A stretch of DNA of 64,000 nt from Vibrio mimicus. Its GTDB lineage: Bacteria > Pseudomonadota > Gammaproteobacteria > Enterobacterales > Vibrionaceae. The first letter of the stretch is position 1; every line of letters begins with the position of its first letter. Positions 40,301 through 50,407 of this stretch are shown one piece after another. The DNA is taken from NCBI RefSeq assembly GCF_019048845.1, contig NZ_CP077426.1, forward strand, positions 667,501 through 731,500. Direction: 5' to 3'. The position numbers and the translations under genes are program-made. The notes beneath the pieces were generated by a model. That model saw only the letters and a program-made list of their open reading frames with translations. It made no database searches and was not told the DNA's origin.

Positions 40301-40864
40301 CTCACCAAATACACCAGTTGCCGTTTGAATGAAGCTGCGCCAACACGGCGTGATCAATCCTTAACCGTTGCCGGATTAGTGATTGCCGCACGAGTCATGA
40401 CCACCAAACGCGGTACACGGATTGGTTTGATGACACTGGATGACCGTTCGGGGCGTATGGAAGTGATGCTCTACTCAGAAGCACTTGATCGGTATGCAGA
40501 ATGGTTAGAAAAAGATAAAATTCTGGTGGTTTCCGGACAGGTCAGCTTTGATGACTTCAATGGCGGACTTAAAATGTCGGCGCGCGAGGTCATGGACTTG
40601 GGCAGCGCGCGTGAAAAATTTGCCCGCGGTTTATCCATCTCGATTTTGCAGTCGCAGATTGATCAACAATTTTTTGAGCGTTTTAGTCACATACTGGAAC
40701 CTCACCGCGCAGGAACCGTACCTGTCAATGTATACTACCAGCGCCCTGATGCGCGAGCGCGCCTGACGTTAGGCACAGAGTGGCGAGTCACGCCAAGCGA
40801 TACATTGTTAGACGAATTAAAGCAGCTACTTGGTAACGATCAGGTAGAACTCGAATTTAACTAA
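37385..40864 (+). CDS. dnaE: DNA polymerase III alpha subunit
   Basis: DnaE is the replicative polymerase. The 1159-residue protein begins with a PHP domain ([18 protein letters not shown], about 5-270), then the polymerase core with catalytic Asp residues in [14 protein letters not shown] (about 400) and [11 protein letters not shown] (about 555), a helix-hairpin-helix region, the beta-clamp binding motif QADMFG (about 924-929) and a C-terminal OB domain. The ATG at 37385 is preferred to a TTG 15 bases upstream. It is followed by accA as in E. coli. Confidence 0.96.
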   Translation: MSDPKFIHLRVHSDFSMVDGLSKVPPLVKKVAAMGMPAMALTDFTNLCGLVKFYSTAHNCGIKPIIGADFTLQSEEFGDELTKLTVLAKNNVGYKNLTLLISKAYLRGHVQHQPVIDKAWLMEHAEGLIVLSGGKSGEIGRALLKGNQQQVEKCLEFYQTHFADHFYLELVRTGRADEESYLHFALDVAEQYELPVVATNEVVFITEESFEAHEIRVAIHDGYTLEDPRRPKNYSPKQYLRSEAEMCELFADIPEALANSVEIAKRCNVTVRLGEYFLPNFPTEGMAIEDFLVMKSREGLEERLEFLFPDPEVRAKRRPEYDERLQVELDVINQMGFPGYFLIVMEFIQWSKDNDIPVGPGRGSGAGSLVAYALKITDLDPLEYDLLFERFLNPERVSMPDFDVDFCMDKRDQVIDHVAEMYGRDAVSQIITFGTMAAKAVIRDVGRVLGHPFGFVDRISKLVPPDPGMTLEKAFIAEPALQELYDADEEVKELIDKCRILEGCTRNAGKHAGGVVISPTAITDFAPIYCDAEGNFPVTQFDKNDVETAGLVKFDFLGLRTLTIIDWALGLVNPRLKKAGKPPVRIEAIPLDDARSFRNLQDAKTTAVFQLESRGMKELIKRLQPDCFEDIIALVALFRPGPLQSGMVDNFIDRKHGREAISYPDEKWQHESLKEILEPTYGIILYQEQVMQIAQVLSGYTLGGADMLRRAMGKKKPEEMAKQRAVFQEGAEKNGVDGELAMKIFDLVEKFAGYGFNKSHSAAYALVSYQTLWLKTHYPAEFMAAVMTADMDNTEKVVGLVDECKNMGLTVLPPDINSGLYRFNVDDNGAIVYGIGAIKGVGEGPIEAILEARNKDGYFKDLFDFCARIDLKKVNKRVIEKLILAGALDRLGPHRAAMMASVDDAVRAASQHHQAEAFGQADMFGVLTDAPEEVEQKYTQVPEWPEKVRLEGERETLGLYLTGHPVDEYLKELTKYTSCRLNEAAPTRRDQSLTVAGLVIAARVMTTKRGTRIGLMTLDDRSGRMEVMLYSEALDRYAEWLEKDKILVVSGQVSFDDFNGGLKMSAREVMDLGSAREKFARGLSISILQSQIDQQFFERFSHILEPHRAGTVPVNVYYQRPDARARLTLGTEWRVTPSDTLLDELKQLLGNDQVELEFN

Positions 40865-40918
40865 AATTCAGCCAGTGCGCACTGAGGGTGGCATGGCTGA
40901 GTCACAAAGGATCGATAG

Positions 40919-41878
40919 ATGAGCCTCAATTTTCTTGATTTTGAAAAACCGATTGTCGAACTGGAAACGAAAATTCAGGCACTGCGTGATGTTTCTCGTC
41001 ACAGTACAAGTGCATCCGTAGATCTGGAGAAAGAGCTAGAGCAGCTTGAGAAGAAAAGCCTTGAGCTGAAAAAGAAAATTTTTAGTGATTTAGGTGCATG
41101 GCAAGTGGCGCAATTGGCGCGTCATCCACAGCGTCCTTACACGTTGGATTACCTCAATCATATCTTTACTGAGTTTGATGAATTAGCCGGTGATCGTGCT
41201 TACGCTGACGACAAAGCGATTGTGGGTGGTATTGCGCGTCTTGATGGCCGAGCGGTCATGGTGATTGGTCACCAGAAAGGGCGTGAAACTCGTGAAAAAG
41301 TGAAACGTAACTTCGGGATGCCAAAACCTGAAGGCTACCGTAAGGCACTGCGTTTGATGCAGATGGCAGAACGTTTCAACATGCCGATCATCACCTTTAT
41401 CGACACTGCGGGTGCATACCCAGGTGTAGGTGCGGAAGAACGCGGTCAGTCGGAAGCGATCGCTAAAAACCTCAAAGTGATGTCAGGCTTGAAAGTACCC
41501 GTGATTTGTAACGTAGTGGGTGAAGGCGGATCTGGCGGCGCACTGGCAATTGGCGTGGGTGACTACGTGAACATGCTGCAATACTCAACTTACTCAGTGA
41601 TTTCACCAGAAGGTTGTGCGTCGATTCTGTGGCGTGATTCTGATAAAGCACCACAAGCGGCAGAAGCAATGGGCTTGATTGCACCTCGTCTGAAAGAGCT
41701 GGAACTGATTGATGAAATCGTTGAAGAACCTCTAGGCGGCGCACATCGTAACCATAAGCAAACGGCCGAAAACCTAAAAGCCACGCTGCTGCGTCAGTTA
41801 GCGGATCTAGATACGTTGGATCACGAAAACTTACTTGAGCGTCGCTATCAGCGCTTGATGAACTACGGTTACTGTTGA
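40919..41878 (+). CDS. accA: Acetyl-CoA carboxylase carboxyltransferase alpha subunit
   Basis: AccA with AccD transfers carboxyl from biotin to acetyl-CoA, the first committed step of fatty-acid synthesis. The 319-residue protein starts [12 protein letters not shown] with a helical N-terminal part and has the crotonase-like core with [21 protein letters not shown] and [22 protein letters not shown] precedes the ATG. It is 54 bases after dnaE, and a terminator follows. Confidence 0.96.
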   Translation: MSLNFLDFEKPIVELETKIQALRDVSRHSTSASVDLEKELEQLEKKSLELKKKIFSDLGAWQVAQLARHPQRPYTLDYLNHIFTEFDELAGDRAYADDKAIVGGIARLDGRAVMVIGHQKGRETREKVKRNFGMPKPEGYRKALRLMQMAERFNMPIITFIDTAGAYPGVGAEERGQSEAIAKNLKVMSGLKVPVICNVVGEGGSGGALAIGVGDYVNMLQYSTYSVISPEGCASILWRDSDKAPQAAEAMGLIAPRLKELELIDEIVEEPLGGAHRNHKQTAENLKATLLRQLADLDTLDHENLLERRYQRLMNYGYC

Positions 41879-41919
41879 TCCCTGAACCGATTAGGTGCAG
41901 TGAGAAATCAAAGTACAGC

Positions 41920-41945
41920 AAGGGTTGGCTTAGGCCAGCCCTTTT
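41920..41945 (+). terminator. Terminator after accA
   Basis: AAGGGTTGGC (41920-41929) pairs with GCCAGCCCTT (41934-41943, one G-U), then T-rich sequence. Confidence 0.82.
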
Positions 41946-42000
41946 GCTTTCTGAGCCCAAGGGGTAAACTTGAGGCACTTTTTCACACTGTGTTGAGCTT

Positions 42001-43323
42001 ATGAGCGATCTTTATCCCCATTTCGTGCAGCAATTAGCGCGTTACCCCTTTCGTAAATTAGTGCTGGCGTTAAGCGGTGGAGTGGATTCGCGAGTTTTAC
42101 TCTCGCTATTAGCTCGTGGGCGTGATGAGTTTGGTTGGGATGTAGAAGCGGTTCATGTACACCATGGGCTGAGTTCGAATGCGGATCAATGGGCGCAAAA
42201 TTGCCAAACTTGGTGCCAAGTAGCCAACATTTCATGCCAAATTGAGCACGTACAATTGGCGCTCGGCAGTGGTGAAAGCATTGAAAAAATGGCGCGTGAA
42301 GCGCGTTATCAAGCATTATCTCAGCATGTGGATTCAGACACTCTTTTACTGCTTGGCCAGCATGCAGATGACCAACTCGAAACCTTTTTGCTCGCATTAA
42401 AGCGGGGGAGTGGCCCTAAAGGTTTGTCGGCAATGGCTGCCTACGCGCCTTTTGCCCAAGGCCACTTAGCTCGTCCATTATTGACCATTTCTCGCCAAGA
42501 TATTGAAGCTTATGCCATGCAGAATAAGCTGAGTTGGGTCACGGACGAAAGTAACTTGGATACGCGTTATGAGCGCAATTTTTTGCGTCATCACATCACG
42601 CCTGCTCTTACAGAACGTTGGCCGAGCATTCGCCAAGCGGTACAACGCAGTGCCGAGTTGTGCGCTGAACAGGAAGTGCTATTGCAAGATCTGTTAGCCG
42701 ATGCTTTAAAAAGGGCGATTACTGAGGATGGTGGATTATCGATCCCCACACTTACTGAGAGTAGTGAGGCTGCGCGACGACAACTGATCCGAGCTTGGTT
42801 TGCGCATCACCGACTACCGATGCCGAGTCGTCAGCACACGGAACGTATTTGGTGTGAAGTGGCGCTGGCGAGTGAGGATGCTAATCCAAAACTAAAGCTC
42901 AATAGCATTGAGGTGCGCCGTTTCCAACAGTGTTTGTATCTCGTACTGCCAGAAATTGATCTCTCAGGTTGGCGCAGTACGTTAGTGCCTGAGCAACTTT
43001 TACCCTTGCCGCAAGGTTTAGGCCATCTTCAGTTAAGCATTAAGGTTAGTGGAAATATCAAGTTGCCCGATGACCCCAGCCAATTATGGATTAGCTTTGA
43101 GCCGCAAGGGCTAGAAGCTTGTCCGGTAGGACGTAGCGGTTCGCGTAAGTTAAAGAAACTGTTTCAAGAATACGGAGTGCCAAGTTGGCTGCGGCGGCAA
43201 ACCCCAATTCTCATGTACCAAGATCGGGTGGTCTGTGTTGCGGATTTATTCGTGGATCGTGATTTCAGTGGTCAAGATTGTGAGTTGGTTTGGTTCAAAT
43301 CTTCCGATTCTGTGCCAAAATAA
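42001..43323 (+). CDS. tilS: tRNA(Ile)-lysidine synthetase
   Basis: TilS converts C34 of the CAU-anticodon tRNA-Ile to lysidine, switching its identity to isoleucine. The 440-residue protein has the PP-loop [13 protein letters not shown] (about 22-34), [33 protein letters not shown], and two C-terminal domains for tRNA binding. It directly follows accA, whereas E. coli has other genes between them. Confidence 0.94.
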   Translation: MSDLYPHFVQQLARYPFRKLVLALSGGVDSRVLLSLLARGRDEFGWDVEAVHVHHGLSSNADQWAQNCQTWCQVANISCQIEHVQLALGSGESIEKMAREARYQALSQHVDSDTLLLLGQHADDQLETFLLALKRGSGPKGLSAMAAYAPFAQGHLARPLLTISRQDIEAYAMQNKLSWVTDESNLDTRYERNFLRHHITPALTERWPSIRQAVQRSAELCAEQEVLLQDLLADALKRAITEDGGLSIPTLTESSEAARRQLIRAWFAHHRLPMPSRQHTERIWCEVALASEDANPKLKLNSIEVRRFQQCLYLVLPEIDLSGWRSTLVPEQLLPLPQGLGHLQLSIKVSGNIKLPDDPSQLWISFEPQGLEACPVGRSGSRKLKKLFQEYGVPSWLRRQTPILMYQDRVVCVADLFVDRDFSGQDCELVWFKSSDSVPK

Positions 43324-43358
43324 ATTCATAACCACACATAATCTATAGGGATAATTAC

Positions 43359-43682
43359 ATGGGGAAAGCAATGAATAAAATGGTCATGGCCTTGGTTTTG
43401 GGCGCGGGTATGGTGTCTGGTTCTGCATTGGCGGGTGATGCAGCAGCAGGGCAAGCGAAAGCCGCAGTATGCGCAGCTTGTCACGGTATGGACGGGATTG
43501 CGGTGATTCCTGGTTATCCGAACCTGAAAGGCCAGAATGAGCAATACATCATGACGGCGATTAAAGCGTATAAAAATAAAGAACGTAACGGTGGCCTCGC
43601 AGTAGTAATGCAAGCACAAGCCATGATGCTCAGTGATGATGATATTGCCAACTTAGCCGCCTATTTCTCTGGCTTGAAATAA
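43359..43682 (+). CDS. Small periplasmic class I cytochrome c
   Basis: A 107-residue protein with a signal peptide (cleavage after about residue 25, SGSALA) and one haem-binding motif Cys38-Ala-Ala-Cys41-His42. Met residues in [10 protein letters not shown] could give the axial ligand. It resembles single-haem c553/c5-type electron carriers acting between bc1-type complexes and terminal oxidases or reductases; the partner is not evident from its neighbours. AGGGATAA precedes the ATG at 43359. A terminator follows. Confidence 0.85.
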   Translation: MGKAMNKMVMALVLGAGMVSGSALAGDAAAGQAKAAVCAACHGMDGIAVIPGYPNLKGQNEQYIMTAIKAYKNKERNGGLAVVMQAQAMMLSDDDIANLAAYFSGLK

Positions 43683-43721
43683 TGGTGGGGCCATTACGGC
43701 AAATATCCCAGATTTGATAAT

Positions 43722-43756
43722 GAAAAATCCGTGGTGGCAACACTGCGGATTTTTTA
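43722..43756 (+). terminator. Terminator after the cytochrome c gene
   Basis: GAAAAATCCG with inner TGGTG pairs with CACTG and CGGATTTTTT around GCAA. The remaining gap to 43963 holds no feature I can support. Confidence 0.85.
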
Positions 43757-43963
43757 TATCTAAGCTCTCCTATGGTACGGATAATGGTTCTGATTCCTTG
43801 ATTAGAAGATGGTGAATAAGCGTGAAACCCACTCCTTTTTGTGGCACAGCATACAAGTTAAACATTCATGTTATTTATGAATGAAACCAATGTGATGATG
43901 AGCGTTCTCAATTGCGGGGAAATTATCCCTGACTAAAACCGAATCTGTTACTGAGGAGCTTGC

Positions 43964-44497
43964 ATGAATTTTAAACGAAACGATTTAAGTGAATTTTTAG
44001 GTAAGAGTTTTATCTATACTTATGATCAGGGGTGGCGTTATGAATTGTATGTTAAAAATGCCACAACCATTGATTATCGAGTGCATTCAGGAATTGTTGG
44101 AGGCCGCTGGGTAAAGGATCAGCAGGTGTCTATATCAAGGGTTGCTCAATCCGTGTATCGAATCTCTTGGGCTGAGCCTACAGGAACAAGTGTGGCTCTA
44201 ACCCTTAATCTGCACGATTATTTGGTACATGGAGCAATCTATTTCCCTCGTTGGATTGTGAATGAGCCTGAAAAAATTGCCTGCTATCAAAATGACCATT
44301 TACCACTAATGGAAGCTTATCGAGATGCTGGGCCAATTTATCCCACACACGTGATCGATAGTTTTGCAACTTTGATGTATATGCGTGACTGTGGTCAGAA
44401 TAATGAGCAGGTCATTAGTTGCCCACCGACTGAACTTCCTGACAATTATCCTTTCTGTTTACCAGATAAAAATTTGTTGCCCGATCTGAGTCAGTAA
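43964..44497 (+). CDS. padC: Phenolic acid decarboxylase
   Basis: This family removes the carboxyl group from ferulic, p-coumaric and caffeic acids, a detoxification step for plant phenolics, without cofactor. The 177-residue protein has the lipocalin-like beta-barrel core: Tyr18 and Tyr20 in FIYTYDQGW, Arg48 in GGRWVKDQ and Glu71 in SWAEPTGTS. These equal the catalytic Tyr11, Tyr13, Arg41 and Glu64 of Bacillus enzymes shifted by exactly seven, and CYQNDHLPLM is also conserved. The last 20 residues (ending NLLPDLSQ) differ from Bacillus. It stands alone between cytochrome c and glnB with no padR-like regulator beside it. GAGGAG precedes the ATG. Confidence 0.9.
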   Translation: MNFKRNDLSEFLGKSFIYTYDQGWRYELYVKNATTIDYRVHSGIVGGRWVKDQQVSISRVAQSVYRISWAEPTGTSVALTLNLHDYLVHGAIYFPRWIVNEPEKIACYQNDHLPLMEAYRDAGPIYPTHVIDSFATLMYMRDCGQNNEQVISCPPTELPDNYPFCLPDKNLLPDLSQ

Positions 44498-44588
44498 CAA
44501 CGTCAGCTGCAAAACGAAATTCCACGGTAGCTTTGGTTGATTGTTGTTAACGGGTGACAGATAATGCCTAGCACTGACAGTCGTTTAA

Positions 44589-44936
<348 letters not shown>

Positions 44937-44963
44937 GCATTCGTCACCCGTTTTATCATAGGA

Positions 44964-44996
44964 ACAATAAGGAGCAATCGCTCCTTATTGTGTTTT
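44964..44996 (+). terminator. Terminator after glnB
   Basis: ACAATAAGGAGC (44964-44975) pairs perfectly with GCTCCTTATTGT (44980-44991), then GTTTT. Confidence 0.88.
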
Positions 44997-45009
44997 AAGG
45001 GGAAGCCCG

Positions 45010-45855
45010 ATGAAGAAACGCTACTGGATTGCACCATTACTGCTTTCGGCAGTCGGAGCTACCGCATTTTTCTCCATTTTTACTATTCCAACTCAGCCTG
45101 AACTCGTGACGATTGGCCACAACCAGCAGGGAGAGCCTCTACTCTGCTATCAAAATACTTCCGCTCAAACATTAGATAATGGTGGCGAGCTTAATCTTTT
45201 GGTCTGGAACATCTACAAACAAAACCGCCCAAACTGGCAGTCAGACCTCACGCAGATCAGTGCTTCTCAACAGTTATTGCTGTTGCAAGAAGCCAATATG
45301 AATGAGCCATTCAAACAATGGATAAACCAGTTAGGTTGGGATGGTACGCAAGCTCGAGCTTTTGAGGCCTTTGGAGAGGCCGCAGGAGTGATCAATCTAG
45401 CCAAAGTGATGCCAACAATGGCCTGTGCTTACACCCAATTAGAGCCTTGGTTACGATTGCCCAAATCTGCTATTTATGCGCGTTATCGGCTCAGTAATCA
45501 GCAAGAGTTAGCAGTGGTGAATCTACACGCGGTAAACTTCACTTATGGTACACAAGAGTACCAAGAGCAACTGACAGCATTACTTGAAGAGCTACAGAGA
45601 TTTGCTGGGCCAGTGATAGTGGCTGGTGATTTTAACAGTTGGAGCACAGAACGGATGGCATTACTGAGCAACTCACTTTCAGTTATCGGTTTGCAGCCTG
45701 TAGTATTTGAACCAGATAATCGCACGACTTTTATCAATGGGTTAGCATTGGATCACGTGTTTTATCGTGGGCTAAAGCTCAAAAAAGCAGAAGCGCCTCA
45801 ATCGGACGCTTCTGATCATAATCCATTGTTAGTCAGCTTTCAGCTGTTAGAGTAA
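45010..45855 (+). CDS. yafD: Endonuclease/exonuclease/phosphatase family protein, YafD-like
   Basis: A 281-residue protein of the EEP superfamily (UPF0294). An N-terminal hydrophobic segment (about 5-25) suggests a membrane anchor or signal. The catalytic fold shows [22 protein letters not shown] (metal-binding Glu), [20 protein letters not shown] and a final [11 protein letters not shown] (Asp-His). The substrate is unknown. The order yafD-mltD-gloB-yafS-rnhA-dnaQ is as in E. coli, which supports the name. It converges on mltD with a 23-base gap. Confidence 0.85.
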   Translation: MKKRYWIAPLLLSAVGATAFFSIFTIPTQPELVTIGHNQQGEPLLCYQNTSAQTLDNGGELNLLVWNIYKQNRPNWQSDLTQISASQQLLLLQEANMNEPFKQWINQLGWDGTQARAFEAFGEAAGVINLAKVMPTMACAYTQLEPWLRLPKSAIYARYRLSNQQELAVVNLHAVNFTYGTQEYQEQLTALLEELQRFAGPVIVAGDFNSWSTERMALLSNSLSVIGLQPVVFEPDNRTTFINGLALDHVFYRGLKLKKAEAPQSDASDHNPLLVSFQLLE

Positions 45856-45878
45856 TTGATACCCACTCTAATACAGAA

Positions 45879-47480
45879 TTAGGCACTGAATTTGGTCACA
45901 TCAACATACAGTTTAAGTTGTTGGCCGGGCTTGAGATATTTACGACTATTTAAACTGTTCCATTTGACAATATCCGTTGTTTTGACTTTGAACTTATTGG
46001 CAATACTGCTTAATGAGTCACCTGAACGAACTTTGTAAGTAACGGTACGGATAATGCCACTTGGATTGGGCTTGGAATCTTTCCAAATCACCAATTTTTG
46101 CCCTTTACGTAGAGGATCTTTGGGGGCCATGCCATTCCATTTCGCTAACGACTGGTAAGAGACATTGTATTGTTTAGCAATCGTCCACAGGCTTTCTCCA
46201 GAGTTAACGGTATGTGTGGCTTGATACTGCCCGCGCGGTACAGATTGCGTTTTCGCAAGGCGATTACTTACACTCAGAGCATAAGCTTTCTCATCTTTCA
46301 CCGAGGTTGGAACGAACAGATAACTGCCAATGCGAATTTGATTGCTCGCGATCTGGTTAGCTTCTTTGATCACTTTCGCGGTGGTGTTGTACTTATCGGC
46401 AATCGTGCTCAAAGTATCGCCAGACTTCACCTTATAACGAACGACCTTGATACCTTTACCACGATTTTCTTCCATCGCTAGGTTAAAGCGTTCGACTTTT
46501 TCAACTGGAATGAGCAGTTGATGTGGACCATTTGGAGCTGTTGCCCACTGATTGTAAGCGGGGTTAAAACTTTGTAGTTCCTTAACGGTCAGCCCAGCGT
46601 ATTGCGCGGCAATCGCAAGATCCAATTGCTCTTTCGGATCGACCTTAGCTAATACTTGGCGGTTTTCGATAGCAGGGATTGAGATGCCGTATTTTTCTTG
46701 GTTGGCAATCACATCCGCCAGTGCTAATAGCTTTGGTACATAGCTACTGGTTTCCTTCGGCAAATCTAACGAGAAGAAATCGATGGGTTTGCCCGCTTTT
46801 TTATTGGCTTTGATGGCTCGAGCAACCCGACCTTCACCGCTGTTGTAAGCCGCGATGGCATGATACCAATCGCCATCGAAGTGTTTGCTCAATACCGTTA
46901 GGTAATCCAGTGCTGCATCAGTTGCTGCGTCCACATCTCGGCGACCGTCATACCAGAAATTTTGTTTGAGGCCATAACGTTTGCCTGTGGCAGAAATAAA
47001 TTGCCATAAACCAGCGGCACTGCCGTGGGAGTATGCAAAGGGGTCAAAAGAACTTTCAACGATTGGCAACAGAACCAGTTCCATGGGTAGACCGCGTTGT
47101 TCGACTTTTTCGGTGAGCAGATACAAAAAGGGTTCTGCTCGCGTTGCGATGGCTTGTAGGTGACCGGGGTTTTTTATAAACCACTCGCGGTAAGTATCAA
47201 CGCTTGGATCCTTTGGTATTCCGAGGCGTAACTGCATAGCAATGCGTTGCCAGACATCATCTTGTTCTTGTGGTGTCAGAGCAACGTCTTCTTCCTCCAC
47301 ACTCTCTGCCGTTTCAGATGGGAGAATGGCCGTTGTGTGTGGTTTACGCTTCTTTTTAACCTTAACAGATTGAGTTGGCGGGTTTACCGCTTGGTCATCT
47401 GATGTGGTGGTATCCACAGGTTGGGGGGCTTGACAGCCGACAAGCAGCAATGCCAAGACCCAACTGAATTTAACTCGCAT
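45879..47480 (-). CDS. mltD: Membrane-bound lytic transglycosylase D
   Basis: MltD is an outer-membrane lipoprotein that cleaves peptidoglycan to the 1,6-anhydro product. The 533-residue protein has a lipobox LLLVGC (lipidated Cys16), an SLT domain with catalytic Glu142 in PIVESSFDPFAYS followed by GLWQFISATGKRYGL, and three C-terminal LysM repeats beginning YKVKSGDTLS, HTVNSGESLW and YKVRSGDSLS. E. coli MltD has two recognised LysM repeats. It is leftward, just downstream of gloB on the same strand. Confidence 0.94.
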   Translation of the reverse strand: MRVKFSWVLALLLVGCQAPQPVDTTTSDDQAVNPPTQSVKVKKKRKPHTTAILPSETAESVEEEDVALTPQEQDDVWQRIAMQLRLGIPKDPSVDTYREWFIKNPGHLQAIATRAEPFLYLLTEKVEQRGLPMELVLLPIVESSFDPFAYSHGSAAGLWQFISATGKRYGLKQNFWYDGRRDVDAATDAALDYLTVLSKHFDGDWYHAIAAYNSGEGRVARAIKANKKAGKPIDFFSLDLPKETSSYVPKLLALADVIANQEKYGISIPAIENRQVLAKVDPKEQLDLAIAAQYAGLTVKELQSFNPAYNQWATAPNGPHQLLIPVEKVERFNLAMEENRGKGIKVVRYKVKSGDTLSTIADKYNTTAKVIKEANQIASNQIRIGSYLFVPTSVKDEKAYALSVSNRLAKTQSVPRGQYQATHTVNSGESLWTIAKQYNVSYQSLAKWNGMAPKDPLRKGQKLVIWKDSKPNPSGIIRTVTYKVRSGDSLSSIANKFKVKTTDIVKWNSLNSRKYLKPGQQLKLYVDVTKFSA

Positions 47481-47551
47481 GTAACACAGCCTTTATTCTT
47501 CATGGCTGCTGATAATACTTGCCACGTTGTCTTGATGACAAGCGACAAAAG

Positions 47552-48310
47552 TCAAAATTCATTCTTCCATTCACGTAATGCAGTAAATATTGTGAGCGGA
47601 TCCTGCGTTGACACTTGGTTAGCGACAGAGCGGATTACACTCGGTTCTTGGGTGCGCAGGAAGGGATTTATCCACTTTTCTCGACCTAACGTGGTCGGTA
47701 ATGTTGGCTGATTCTGAGCGCGTAAACGACTCACTTCATCGCGATAAATATGCAGCTGCTCATTCTCTGGCTCCACTGCCAAAGCGAAAGCGACATTGGC
47801 GGCGGTGTATTCATGAGCGCTGTAAACGAGGGTCTCTTGCGGTAAAGTGAGCAGTTTATTTAAGGATGAAAACATCTGCTCCATTGTGCCTTCAAATACG
47901 CGTCCACAGCCGGCGGAGAATAAGACATCCCCACAAAACAGCTTACCATCTCCTACATAACCTATATGTCCGAGTGTGTGTCCTGGTAAGCCTAAAACCA
48001 GAAAGCGTTCATCAAACAGTTCTATTTGGTTCCCATCTTCCACCGGATGAGTGAGGGTAGGGATTGGCTCTTGTGCAGGGCCTACAACATGGATTTCGGG
48101 GAACTGATGCACAAGTTCAGCAACGCCTCCAATATGATCGTGATGATGATGAGTAATTAAGATGGCCTTTAGGTTCAAATCATGCTGTTTGAGATAGGTG
48201 AGAACAGGTTCGGCAGTGCCCGGATCGACAACAGCACAATCGCGATCGCTATTTTGGATCAGCCAGATGTAATTGTCGTTAAATGCGGGTATGCTTTTGA
48301 TCTGTAACAT
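47552..48310 (-). CDS. gloB: Hydroxyacylglutathione hydrolase (glyoxalase II)
   Basis: GloB hydrolyses S-lactoylglutathione, finishing methylglyoxal detoxification. The 252-residue metallo-beta-lactamase-fold protein has the metal motif [10 protein letters not shown] at about 53-62, [12 protein letters not shown], and [11 protein letters not shown]. The ATG at 48310 has GGAGAC before it. It is divergent from the yafS-like methyltransferase gene with only 37 bases between starts, so their promoters overlap. Confidence 0.94.
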   Translation of the reverse strand: MLQIKSIPAFNDNYIWLIQNSDRDCAVVDPGTAEPVLTYLKQHDLNLKAILITHHHHDHIGGVAELVHQFPEIHVVGPAQEPIPTLTHPVEDGNQIELFDERFLVLGLPGHTLGHIGYVGDGKLFCGDVLFSAGCGRVFEGTMEQMFSSLNKLLTLPQETLVYSAHEYTAANVAFALAVEPENEQLHIYRDEVSRLRAQNQPTLPTTLGREKWINPFLRTQEPSVIRSVANQVSTQDPLTIFTALREWKNEF

Positions 48311-48347
48311 GAGTTGTCTCCGGTTACCTTGATGAAGCGGGTGAGCA

Positions 48348-49085
48348 ATGAAACCAGCACGCAGCGATAAAACGCTTGAAAATCCACACGCATGGTCGCA
48401 ACTAAAAAATGGCCAATGGGTGAGTGAATCTATCCAGACCCGTTTAGATGAATGGTGCCCTAAATTATTTGGTTACCACATGTTAAAGCTCGGCGGTCTG
48501 AGTTGTGAGCTTGCCAGTTGTACCTGCAATATTCAACACCAAGTGCATCTTGATATAGAAAATCCGCTGCATACTGTCATTGCAGATAAGTATGAACTCC
48601 CGTTTTTGGAAAAGAGTATTGATGTGGCGATCTTGGCGCATCAGCTTGATTATAGTAATGACCCACACCGTTTATTGCGTGAAGTTGACCGTGTATTGAT
48701 CGATGATGGGTATGTGATTATCACCGGTTTTAATCCAATCAGTTTTATTGGTTTAGCGAGCCTGATGCCTTGGCGCAAAAATAATTTGCCGTGGAGTGGG
48801 CGTATGTATACCCCCAATCGCATCAAAGACTGGCTGAGTGTTCTCAACTATCAAGTGATTGAATGTGATCAGTATGCGCTGTTCCCTATGCAGAAGTACC
48901 GCCCTTTCTGGACATGGTTAGAAAATGGGATCGGGGAGACGAGTTCGGCGTTGGGCAGTCTTTATTTTATTGTGGCTCGAAAGAGAACTTGCCCACTTAA
49001 ACCTATTCGCTCGAAATGGCGTTTGAAACGTCGGCTATCACCTGTTGGGATTAATTATCGAGTCAACAGCAAGCCGCAACCATGA
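48348..49085 (+). CDS. yafS: SAM-dependent methyltransferase, YafS-like
   Basis: A 245-residue protein with a class I methyltransferase core of the methyltransf_11 type: [29 protein letters not shown] matches the motif around the acidic residue and post-II strand, followed by [21 protein letters not shown]. The glycine-rich motif I is poorly kept (KLGGLSCEL). The C terminus is basic. The substrate is unknown. Position between gloB and rnhA is conserved with E. coli yafS. Confidence 0.78.
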   Translation: MKPARSDKTLENPHAWSQLKNGQWVSESIQTRLDEWCPKLFGYHMLKLGGLSCELASCTCNIQHQVHLDIENPLHTVIADKYELPFLEKSIDVAILAHQLDYSNDPHRLLREVDRVLIDDGYVIITGFNPISFIGLASLMPWRKNNLPWSGRMYTPNRIKDWLSVLNYQVIECDQYALFPMQKYRPFWTWLENGIGETSSALGSLYFIVARKRTCPLKPIRSKWRLKRRLSPVGINYRVNSKPQP

Positions 49086-49128
49086 GTCTGCGGCGTACTT
49101 TAAGTTAGCCAAGGTTGTTGACGAGGAG

Positions 49129-49599
49129 TTATTTGATTTCTGGTTGATAGCCAGTATCGTCTTCGGTTGGATTCTCTGCGGCAGAACGAGCAAGTTCGTC
49201 ACACATTTCATTTTCACGATGGCCAGCATGGCCTTTAACCCAGCGCCACTCTACTTGATGACGCGCGGTTTCACGGTCTAGAGCTTGCCATAGATCGGCA
49301 TTTTTAACGGGCTTTTTATCGGCGGTTTTCCAACCACGCAGTTTCCAGTTGTGGATCCATTGCGTGATCCCTTGACGTACATATTGGCTGTCGGTGGTGA
49401 GAATCACTTGGCAGGGTTCTTTTAGCGCTTGCAGAGCCACTACAGCAGCGAGCATTTCCATCCGATTATTGGTGGTGAGGCGATAGCCGCGAGCGAGTGT
49501 CTTTTCAACTTGTTTATAACGCATTACTACGCCATAACCACCGGGACCTGGGTTGCCGAGACAAGATCCATCAGTGAAAATTTCCACCTGTTTGTTCAT
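49129..49599 (-). CDS. rnhA: Ribonuclease HI
   Basis: RNase HI degrades RNA in RNA-DNA hybrids. The 156-residue protein has the catalytic Asp10 ([16 protein letters not shown]), Glu48 ([10 protein letters not shown]), Asp70 ([10 protein letters not shown]) and the later His/Asp region ([18 protein letters not shown]). Length and spacing equal E. coli. It diverges from dnaQ with 56 bases between starts, the same arrangement as in E. coli, where the two promoters overlap. Confidence 0.96.
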   Translation of the reverse strand: MNKQVEIFTDGSCLGNPGPGGYGVVMRYKQVEKTLARGYRLTTNNRMEMLAAVVALQALKEPCQVILTTDSQYVRQGITQWIHNWKLRGWKTADKKPVKNADLWQALDRETARHQVEWRWVKGHAGHRENEMCDELARSAAENPTEDDTGYQPEIK

Positions 49600-49655
49600 G
49601 ATTTGATACTATTGGGTCACGCAAAGAATTGGCATAGTCTGACATAGATATCCTA

Positions 49656-50399
49656 ATGAATACTAGCAACAATGCAGAATACCAACGCATCGTAGTGCTT
49701 GATACCGAAACCACAGGTATGAACCGCGAAGGCGGCCCGCATTACGAAGGGCATCGAATTATTGAGATCGGAGCCGTTGAGATTATCAATCGAAAGCTCA
49801 CCGGGCGGCATTTTCATGTCTATTTAAAACCAGATCGTGAGATTCAACTAGAAGCGATAGAAGTTCACGGTATTACCGATGAGTTTCTGCGTGATAAACC
49901 AGAGTACAAACAAGTCCATGAAGAATTCCTAGACTTCATTAAAGGCGCGGAGTTGGTGGCTCACAATGCACCGTTCGATGTGGGCTTCATGGATTATGAA
50001 TTTGCCAAGCTCGGTGGCTCAGTAATTAAAACCACAGATTTTTGCAAAGTGACCGATACCTTGGCGATGGCCAAGCGGATTTTCCCCGGTAAACGCAATA
50101 ACTTGGACATTCTGTGTGAGCGCTATGGAATAGATAATTCGCACCGAACGCTGCACGGAGCTTTGCTCGATGCGGAGATTCTGGCTGACGTTTATCTGTT
50201 GATGACGGGCGGTCAGACGTCATTGCAATTTTCAGCCAGCACGCAAAATAGTGGGGAACTGAGCGCAGAATCGTTAAAGCGCGCGCGTTCAGAGAGAAAA
50301 GCGTTAAAGGTTTTACACGCTAGCGCCGATGAATTACAAGCACATCAAGAACGTTTAGATTTAGTCGCAAAAAGTGGCACTTGCCTCTGGCGTAATTAG
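49656..50399 (+). CDS. dnaQ: DNA polymerase III epsilon subunit (3'-5' proofreading exonuclease)
   Basis: DnaQ proofreads for the replicative polymerase. The 247-residue protein has the DEDDh exonuclease motifs: LDTETTGMN (about 15-23), HNAPFDVGFMDYE, and HRTLHGALLDAEILADVYL. The C-terminal 60 residues bind the alpha subunit (DnaE, also in this window). The TIGR03503-type gene begins eight bases after its stop. Confidence 0.95.
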   Translation: MNTSNNAEYQRIVVLDTETTGMNREGGPHYEGHRIIEIGAVEIINRKLTGRHFHVYLKPDREIQLEAIEVHGITDEFLRDKPEYKQVHEEFLDFIKGAELVAHNAPFDVGFMDYEFAKLGGSVIKTTDFCKVTDTLAMAKRIFPGKRNNLDILCERYGIDNSHRTLHGALLDAEILADVYLLMTGGQTSLQFSASTQNSGELSAESLKRARSERKALKVLHASADELQAHQERLDLVAKSGTCLWRN

Positions 50400-50407
50400 G
50401 AGTAGTT

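Noticed and set aside
41472..41978. A 168-codon minus-strand frame over the end of accA
   Set aside because: Antisense shadow; it also reads through the accA terminator.
43868..43936. A 22-codon ORF upstream of the phenolic acid decarboxylase gene
   Set aside because: No Shine-Dalgarno motif or promoter could be tied to it; too short to judge.
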